This document shows, piece after piece, positions 57,207 to 64,000 of a stretch of 64,000 bases of DNA. Below the pieces are notes generated by a model. The model was not told where the DNA came from. It did no database searches and saw only the letters and a list, made by a program, of their open reading frames with translations. Where the stretch lies: the NCBI GenBank assembly GCA_023053685.1, contig JALIGW010000001.1, forward strand, positions 66,903,740-66,967,739. Direction: 5' to 3'. Made by a program: the position numbers and the translations under genes. Origin of the DNA: Diadophis punctatus similis. Its lineage: Eukaryota; Chordata; Lepidosauria; Squamata; Dipsadidae. Every line of letters begins with the position of its first letter. Within the stretch, counting starts at the first letter, position 1.

Positions 57207-57888
57207 AACCAACCCACAAGCTCAGAGAATGAACCTTCACCCTCCTATTACAGTATACCTTTGCCTTCAGCTCAACATAATTAAGCTTGGTCCAACACAC
57301 AAATGGAGGTATTTTCAGGAAAATATGCTAAATTATGGGGCACAAGGTTCACTGAACTCTGATTTACGATCAAATAAACATGGTGCTACAAACTCCTCTA
57401 CACACACTCCTCATCTAAACTCACTTGTGTTTTTCATTTTGTGTTACGTACTCAATTTCAAAAGCAGATCCAGAATTTTAACATTCACGTTACTGAGTTG
57501 ACATTTTAAAAAAAAGGTTCCATATAGTCCTTCCATTAAAGAAAGAAGAAACCTTTTATTTTAACCAATCAATACAGTTTCAGGCTGTTTACTTTGCATT
57601 CGTTTTGGCTTCTGGCACCACAATCTCTCTCAAATGATTTGTTTTCTTCTTGGAAGAAAGTTCTAATCTTCTACCACAGATTAAGCAATGTGTACTCCCA
57701 GAGCTGTTACGCAATCAACACAAACCAGGATGTAGCGTGCGAAGACTAGTGATTACTGACTCTGTTCTCAGCACTTTTTTCTTTATTGAGCAAGAGAAAG
57801 GAGGCCTCTAAGAATCCGACTGCATAAAACTAGAGCTGCTTTTTGAAAAGATTCATAACAAGGCAGAGACAGCCAGCAAGAGAAAAGA

Positions 57889-58090
57889 ATGGCTGAAGAA
57901 AATGACAGTTTGGCGAAACAAATGAATAAGATATTTGATGAGAATAAAGACAACAAGAATGAAGAGCTTTTTTTTACTTTCAAAGGAGTTTTGTATCCTA
58001 ATCGGCTTTGTAGTGCAGAAACTTTTGAAGCACTGGAAACTATCGAAGCAAGAAAGGATGATATGCTGGTAATTGCTTATCCCAAATGTG
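57889..58090 (+). CDS. SULT6B1: SULT6B1 coding exon 1
   Basis: Starts MAEENDSLAKQMNKIF, followed by the LFFTFKGVLYP block near residue 27. Phase 1 end, donor GTGAGT at 58091. Confidence 0.9.
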
Positions 58091-61030
58091 GTGAGTATCT
58101 ACTCTTCTTTCTTTCTTTTGCAAAGGAAAGAGGAACATTATACTGTGGCTTTTTCATCACTTTTTTTTTTCAAGTTTATCCCCCATTTTCCTGCCTCTGG
58201 GATAATCTCAAGTTTATCTGCAATATATTACAATAGACATCCTGAAAATATCTTGAGTTTCAGTTGTCATCACTCTCAGCTATATGGTGGGAGGGTAGCA
58301 TTTGTCAATCCCAAAAACAATCTAGAAGGGATGTGTTTGGGGAAGGCTGGACAATGGCTAGGCACCAAGTGAAACTGCTCAGCTTTTTATGATCCTAGAA
58401 GCAGCGGTGAAATTCAGCAGGTTCTGACAGGTTCTGGAGAACCGGTAGCAGAAATTTTGAGTAGTTCGGAGAACCGGCAAATATCAACTCTGGCTGGCCC
58501 CAGATTGGGGTGGGAATGGAGATTTTGCAATATCCTTCCCCCAGGAGTGGGGAGAGAATGGGGATTTTGCAGTATCCTTCGCCTGCCACGCCCACCAAGC
58601 CACGCCCACAGAACTGGTAGGGAAAATTTTTGAATTTCACCCCTGCCTAGAAGTCATGAATAATTTGCATAAACTGCCTGTTATATTCTGTTAAAAACAG
58701 AATACTTTTATTTTTGTATCCACCCCTCAAAAGTAATGTAATTAGGCTTGAGGACGGCATTTTAAAGATTTAGATCCTATGATGAGATGTCTTCCCTGTT
58801 AGCTGATCATGTGATTATTATTATTTTTTGGCTAAGAATAGAGCCAGTCCTTGATTTGCAAACATTCATTACTAACTTCGCAGTTATAAGAGCACAAAAA
58901 ATGAGATGTCTTCCCTGTTAGCTGATCATGTGATTATTATTATTTTTTGGCTAAGAATAGAGCCAAACTTCCAAACTTCCAACTGACTTCCAACTGGTCC
59001 TCATACGTTTGACTTTTGCAGCATCCTCACTGTCACGTTATCAAAGTTCAGATGCTTGGCAATATGCATGTATTTACAATTGCAGCATTCTGAGATCATG
59101 TGATTGCAATCTGTGACATCAAAGTCAATGAGGGAAGCCGGATTCCCTTATCAACCATGTTATATATTTTAACTACAGTAATTCACTTAACAACTCTGGT
59201 TGTAAAATCACATATCTCACTTAACAGGGGGTTGGACTAGAAGACCTCCAAGCTCCCTTCCAACTCTGTTATTCTGTTAACAATCGCCTTGTTTGGCAAC
59301 AGAAATTCTGGTCTAAGTTGTAATTGTTAGTTAGGACTATGTGTACACAGATTTTTTTTTTAAAGCATGTCTTCAGACAGGCTGGCCCCAACCCTTTAAA
59401 AAATATTTTTGGTTTGAAGTTAGACATTTTAACTATACTTAACTGAATGCAAAATTTAATTTTTAGAAAAAGATTATTGATCAGAAAATAATTCCTAGCC
59501 TCATCAGATCAAGAAAGGACATTTTTCTGTTGGACACGGCCAACCATGTCTTCATTACAATGACCAACTATATCGTATCCAACTGTATCTTGGATACGGC
59601 CAACCATGTCTTCATTACAATGACCAACTATATCATATCCAACCGTATCTTGGATACGGCCAACCATGTCTTCATTACAATGACCAACCAAGAGTCATAT
59701 GCGAGAAGACAGTGTAGAAAATAAAGGAAAAATAACACAGGCTTGTACATGTCAGATCCTAACTCCTGGAACTGGATGAATGACATGTTGAGTTGAGATG
59801 CATGTGCCTTGGAAAGGCAGGAATTCATACTGAGAGTACTCCTTAATTGCTCCTTGCCACTGGTACCCTAGGAAGCCAAATCATTCTTAGTTGTTCCTGT
59901 CACTATAAACAGTGGAAAACAGGGACAGCCTGGCCACAGTAATTCAGACTTTGGTCATTGGCCATAGTCCAACAAAGTGGAACTGCATCTGTGAATGATA
60001 AACAACTTCCAAAGATGGCAACATGCATTTACTAGATAACATCTAGAACTCAAGGAAATATTATGGCGTTTATAGAAATTTTTGCCTTTCCATGCCTTTG
60101 ACTCCTGGGCTTCTTTGAAGAGAAAAGGTGGCACTTTGATATATTTCTCAGTTGTCCCTCAATGGATTTTTTTTTTAATCTTCTTACATAAAAGCAGACA
60201 GATCCACACAATATAAATAAGGATAACTACAGAGGCCTGAAACAAGAGGCCTGTATGCAAACAATTCAAATTTTCTTTTGCATGAAGTGGGAAGGATTTT
60301 TATTACTGCAGACTTATGGCAGCTCAGGTTAAAGCAATGGTTCTTTGCTTTTGTTCTCAGCATTTTAAAGTTGGCAGTTTTAAGGATGGTTATGGATTGT
60401 CTTCAGGCTGCTGTTGTTACTGATGGATTAGGAAGTGGAAGAAATGGTGTGGTGAGGCTATTATAGATCACCTCCTTTGACACATCTTTTAATGCGCTCT
60501 GAAAATCTACTGCGATCTTGCACTGAGGCTGTTTGAACATTTTATCCCAGTTGGTGACTAGAGGTCTTCCCAAATTCAGCACCATATACTTAAAAAGGGA
60601 GTCAGCAGAGGTGCTGTCCCACCTCTGAACCTTAAAGGACCTATGGAAAAGAAACAGGGGAAGGAAGAAAAGAGTAAAGATGACATTTCATAAAGAGGTA
60701 AGGAAGATATTGAATGCACCGGGAGATACTGAAGTTGATGTCACCTTGGGAAGGATTCAATAGGTGCACTTTTTGGCACCGAGTGCTCAAACTGGAACGC
60801 TGGCCAGCTGGTCTTTGGGTTTCCGGGGCTCTGGCACACGTGAAGATTAGCTGGCCAGAGCACATGCACGCACTGGAAACCAGAAGACCAGCTGGTGATG
60901 CCGCGCGTGCCCACAGAGAGGGCTCTGCGTGCCATAGGTTTGCCATCACAGTAATAGGTGAATAAAAATAAAATGAAAATAAGTAAATAAAAATTCCAAA
61001 TCCAGTCTAAACATCTGGCTGACAGCGCAG

Positions 61031-61073
<43 letters not shown>

Positions 61074-62947
61074 ATATATTATGACATCCTAGGCCCCTGG
61101 GTGGGGCTTGACTAGTAATTAATGCCAAATCCAGCGAAACAACTGGCCGCTGTGATATAATTGTGAATAATAATTTATTAAACTTGTATGCTGCCCAACT
61201 CTCAATGACTCAATGAGAAGATAGAATAGCAGCAAAATGGCTATGTGGACAGAGCAATTACAAGAGCACAGATGCCTACAAACCCAAAGAGGGCACCTGA
61301 CTCAGCCTCTAGTAGTGCTACTGGTTGAACCTTAGATAGAATGGGCTGTGTAAATCAGGCTCACTGCCTGCTTGTCACCTGGATCTTGCAGAGAAAATGT
61401 AGTCTTTGTAGATTAGGTGAAACAGCAAACCTGAGATTCACTTTCTACTTATTCACTTTCTAGCAATCATACTGTAGATTGGTATTATATCCAACCAGTG
61501 TCAACACATCATAAAATGTACAAGCTAAAGTCTAAATCTTCTAGATTTTTTTTCAATCATGGTCTAGTGGTGCTTGGCATGCTGAAATGTTCCTGGATTC
61601 AAGAAAACACGTTTGTGTTTGTGGTTGTGGTCATAAAGTTAATGCAATCTGTAATCTAAATGTAGCTTATCTGTTTTCTCTTGTAGGTACCAACTGGGTA
61701 TTTCAAATTCTAACCGAAATGGTAGCTGCAATTTCAAATAATAAGGAGTTACCACTACTAAGACACCTCTTAATGCTTGAATTTGGAGGCCCAGAAAAAT
61801 TTCAGGTGAGTTTGAATTCAGCCTTTGCCTAGAATAATATAAGTGGTTAAATACGCTGTATAATTTATCCTGCTTCAGCAGATAGCAGCACCAGAGCTGA
61901 GTTTAACTGATTGGGCCCTAGAGTTCTGCTTTGTAAGCTACACTGAGAATTTGAAAAAATATTCTGGTATAAGGTAATGCCAAATTGTCGTAGGCCAGAA
62001 AAAGCTGCATGTATGCATTCATGTAAGTCATCAGGAAGTAAAGCAGTGGTGGGATTCCAAAATTTTTACCACCGTTTCTCTGGTGGGTGGCTTGGTGGGC
62101 GTGGCAGGGGAAGGATACTGTAAAATTTTCATTCCCTCCCCACTCCAGGGGAAGGTTACTGCAAAATCCCCATTTCCTCCCAATCAGTTGGGACTTGGGA
62201 GGCAGAGAATAGATGGGGGCGTAGCCAGTCAGAGGTGGTATTTACTGGTTCTCCAAACTGCTCAAAATTTCCGCTACTGGTTCTCCAGAACTGGTCAGAA
62301 CCTGCTGAATCCCACCTCTGAAGTAAAGTCAGACTTGAAGATAGTTTTATTTTTATTTTACCATCTACAGTACTTACAGCTCTTATATATTATTGCATTA
62401 TTTTGATAGAGTTAGAAACTTTGGATTTATGAGCCTGTTCTAGAGCAGGAAGAAGCAGGAAGAAACAGATATTGAGATGCAATTTTTTTTTAAAAGCCTT
62501 TCAAAGTTATTTTACTTTTAACCCATTCCATGGGTTTTGAGAGAATGTACTTGTAACTAACCAGCCTAATAACCAATCTGGTTTTATGTTTTGGTATGTT
62601 TGTGGAATTGCTTTGTGTATGCAAAAGAAATGTAAGTGGAGCTGCCTTTCCAGAGCAGAGGGCAGGCCAGGAGACTTGGGGTTACAGACAGAGGAGATCT
62701 TGATGGTCATTATTACCATCTACATAATGAAGAGGCTAATGTGGACTTGCTAATGCAGATAGGTTTGCAGCAAACTGAACAGGTAATCCTCGATTATGAC
62801 CACAGTTGAGCCCAAAATTCATCAGCAGAATTTTAGCATCTTTTGGTTTGATTTCAGAAAATGAAAGAACAACTATCTCCCCGTTATTATATAACTCATC
62901 TCCACTACGATAACATTCCAAAATCCTTTCTGGAGAACAAAGTGAAG
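57889..62947 (+). CDS. SULT6B1: SULT6B1-like cytosolic sulfotransferase, first three coding exons
   Basis: Transfers sulfonate from PAPS to a small acceptor in the cytosol; natural substrates of SULT6B1 are poorly known. Exons 57889-58090, 61687-61805 and 62858-62947 join in frame to 137 codons; the gene continues past the right edge. Exon 1 starts at ATG 57889 and ends in YPKC at codon 67, the intron splitting the next glycine codon. Exon 2 completes the PAPS-binding loop YPKCGTNWVFQ. Exon 3 reads KMKEQLSPRYYITHLHYDNI then PKSFLENKVK, with the catalytic histidine in THLHYD at about 121. The blocks SAETFEALETIEARKDD and ITHLHYD match SULT6B1 rather than SULT1 or SULT2. The second PAPS motif (family RKGxxGDWK) lies outside. 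Intron 1 is about 3.6 kb and holds two MITEs, a minisatellite and a tandem duplication. Partial. Confidence 0.9.
58402..58645. mobile_element. hAT-type MITE, family C, in SULT6B1 intron 1
   Basis: Starts CAGCGGTGAAATTCAGC, ends GAATTTCACCCCTG. Perfect 8-bp target duplication CCTAGAAG (58394-58401 and 58646-58653). Confidence 0.9.
58782..59020. repeat. 119-bp tandem duplication
   Basis: ATGAGATGTCTTCCCTGTTA at 58782 recurs at 58901, with identical sequence through 'GCTAAGAATAGAGCCA'. The first unit includes 'TCCTTGATTTGCAAAC', a worn ACAGGTAGTCC repeat arm, whose remainder follows the second unit to about 59225. Confidence 0.85.
58967..59225. mobile_element. Worn ACAGGTAGTCC palindromic repeat
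   Basis: Interior landmarks 'GCAGCATCCTCACTGTCAC', 'ATGCTTGGCAA' and 'AGTCAATGAGGGAAGCC' match the 44093-44450 copy in order. The left arm lies in the duplicated unit and the right end is replaced by a CR1 tail. Confidence 0.55.
59226..59280 (+). mobile_element. CR1 LINE 3' tail
   Basis: 'AGGGGGTTGGACTAGAAGAC' then 'CCTTCCAACTCTGTTATTC'. Only the last 50-odd bases of a CR1. Confidence 0.7.
59532..59689. repeat. 60-bp minisatellite, about 2.6 copies
   Basis: Period exactly 60 bp: GGCCAACCATGTCTTCATTA begins the repeated block at about 59538, 59598 and 59658. Few differences (for example TCGTATCC/TCATATCC). Open on both strands because 60 is a multiple of three; no sign that it is translated. 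In SULT6B1 intron 1. Confidence 0.9.
59700..60766. other. SULT6B1 intron 1 sequence, unassigned
   Basis: No gene or element recognised. A short run of T lies at 60169. Confidence 0.3.
60767..60952. mobile_element. hAT-type MITE, family B, left terminus deleted
   Basis: AATAGGTG flanks both sides (60759-60766 and 60953-60960). The left end is CACTTTTTGGCACC, lacking the GTGGTGGCGAACC part of the inverted repeat; the right end is GGTTTGCCATCACAGT. Interior palindrome 'AGACCAGCTGG' / 'CCAGCTGGTCT'. Confidence 0.7.
61031..61072. repeat. (CAA)n microsatellite
   Basis: About 14 CAA/ACA units. The minus-strand poly-Val/Leu frames are artefacts. Confidence 0.95.
61687..61805 (+). CDS. SULT6B1: SULT6B1 coding exon 2
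   Basis: Acceptor TTTTCTCTTGTAG; completes GTNWVFQILTEMVAA, ends GGPEKFQ. Donor GTGAGT; phase 0 exit. Confidence 0.92.
62044..62320. mobile_element. hAT-type MITE, family C, in SULT6B1 intron 2
   Basis: Starts CAGTGGTGGGATTCC, ends GAATCCCACCTCTG. Perfect 8-bp target duplication AAGTAAAG (62036-62043 and 62321-62328). Confidence 0.9.
62779..62822. mobile_element. Internally deleted ACAGGTAGTCC repeat
   Basis: 'ACAGGTAATCCTCGATTATG' runs straight into 'ACCACAGTTGAGCCCAAAAT', which is the family's other arm. Only about 45 bp remain, 35 bp upstream of SULT6B1 exon 3. Confidence 0.5.
62858..62947 (+). CDS. SULT6B1: SULT6B1 coding exon 3
   Basis: Acceptor TTTGATTTCAG; thirty codons containing the catalytic His in THLHYD and ending ENKVK. 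Donor GTAAGG at 62948. Confidence 0.92.
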
Positions 62948-63068
62948 GTAAGGAATCAGTTTCACTGTAAGTACAATTGTCCAACAAAATTACCTGGTTG
63001 CATCTCAGTATGTAGATACAGAATATTATATATTTCTGAAGATCACAAAAAAATTAGACCCCCTATAT

Positions 63069-63439
63069 CCGTGATGGCAAACCTATGGCACGGGTGCCAC
63101 AAGTGGCACGCTGAGCCATATCAGTGGGCACACGAGCTCAGGTCTGGCACGCATGTGCGCACCGGCCGGCTGATTTTCGGGGCTTCTGGGCCCACTGGGA
63201 GTCAGGAAACAGGCTGTTTCCAGCCTCCAGAAGTGGTGTGGAAGGCCGTTTTCGCCCTCCCCAGGCTCCTAGAAGCCTGGAGAGAGCAAAAATGGGCGTG
63301 CCATTGCATGCTGGGAGTGGGGGGGTTCATACGCGCATGCGTGGGGGTGCATGGAATTATGGGTGTGGGCACGCACACATGTGATCCCACGCATCCCCCC
63401 CTTTTTGGCACGCGAACCAAAAAAGGTTCGCCATCACTG
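63069..63439. mobile_element. hAT-type MITE, family B
   Basis: Left end CCGTGATGGCAAACC, right end GGTTCGCCATCACTG. Perfect 8-bp target duplication CCCTATAT (63061-63068 and 63440-63447). In SULT6B1 intron 3. Confidence 0.9.
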
Positions 63440-63500
63440 CCCTATATCCTCAACATAGTTACAAGCAAAGTTTCTGTTATGATCTATGAATTAAACCATG

Positions 63501-64000
<500 letters not shown>

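Larger units (their letters stand above)
56743..57256. mobile_element. Inverted-repeat element with hammerhead-like arms, split by a MITE
   Basis: Left arm 'GTTCATTCTCCAAGC', 'GTGGGTTGGTTTCTGAACG', 'TTGTCACCAGGCTAGG'; right arm is its reverse complement ('CCTAGCCTAGTGAC', 'GGAAACCAACCCAC', 'GAGAATGAACCTTCACCC'). Arms are about 95 bp. The spacer was about 25 bp before the MITE at 56853-57157 landed in it. Confidence 0.65.

Noticed and set aside
59532..59689. CRISPR-like array
   Set aside because: Units are contiguous without unique spacers, and the genome is a vertebrate.
59509..59724. 20-residue repeat protein on both strands
   Set aside because: Follows from the 60-bp minisatellite having a period divisible by three; it lies in a SULT6B1 intron.

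Overview
This window is vertebrate nuclear DNA, most likely from a squamate reptile and probably a snake. The evidence is the split genes with GT-AG introns, the three recognisable vertebrate gene families, and the repeat content: CR1-type LINEs whose 3' tails run into ATTCT/AGAAT microsatellites, a BovB/RTE remnant, L2- and L1-type LINEs, a tRNA-derived SINE, and long GATA/CTAT arrays. The species itself cannot be read from the sequence.

Layout. Positions 1-30000 hold no confirmed gene. They contain transposable elements (CR1 and L2 LINEs, SINEs, many palindromic hAT-type MITEs with 8-bp target-site duplications), microsatellites and unassigned AT-rich DNA, plus one unidentified candidate exon at 28279-28415. 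NANP (N-acylneuraminate-9-phosphatase) follows on the minus strand in two exons (33340-33188 and 30688-30002). About 1.1 kb away, divergently, RNF212 (a meiotic RING-finger protein) runs on the plus strand as ten exons from 34439 to 48878. All its splice junctions join in frame to a 264-residue protein. Its introns hold a decayed L1, an internally deleted L2, hammerhead-like inverted repeats and microsatellites. From 57889 the first three coding exons of a SULT6B1-like cytosolic sulfotransferase run on the plus strand and leave the window at the right edge, which ends in the minus-strand remnant of a Ty3/gypsy-type element.

The three genes do not form a pathway: NANP dephosphorylates Neu5Ac-9-phosphate in sialic acid synthesis, RNF212 acts at meiotic crossover sites, and SULT6B1 is a PAPS-dependent sulfotransferase.

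The most notable signals outside the genes are: (1) four unrelated-looking loci that carry a hammerhead-ribozyme-like core with identical internal spacing, mostly inside inverted repeats as in Penelope-like elements, one of them with a covarying helix III pair; (2) several families of palindromic hAT MITEs, mostly with 8-bp target duplications, several with NRF1-like TGCGCATGCGCA palindromes; (3) nested insertions that allow relative dating; (4) a probable one-base difference at the expected NANP start codon; (5) a 60-bp minisatellite and a 119-bp tandem duplication in SULT6B1 intron 1.
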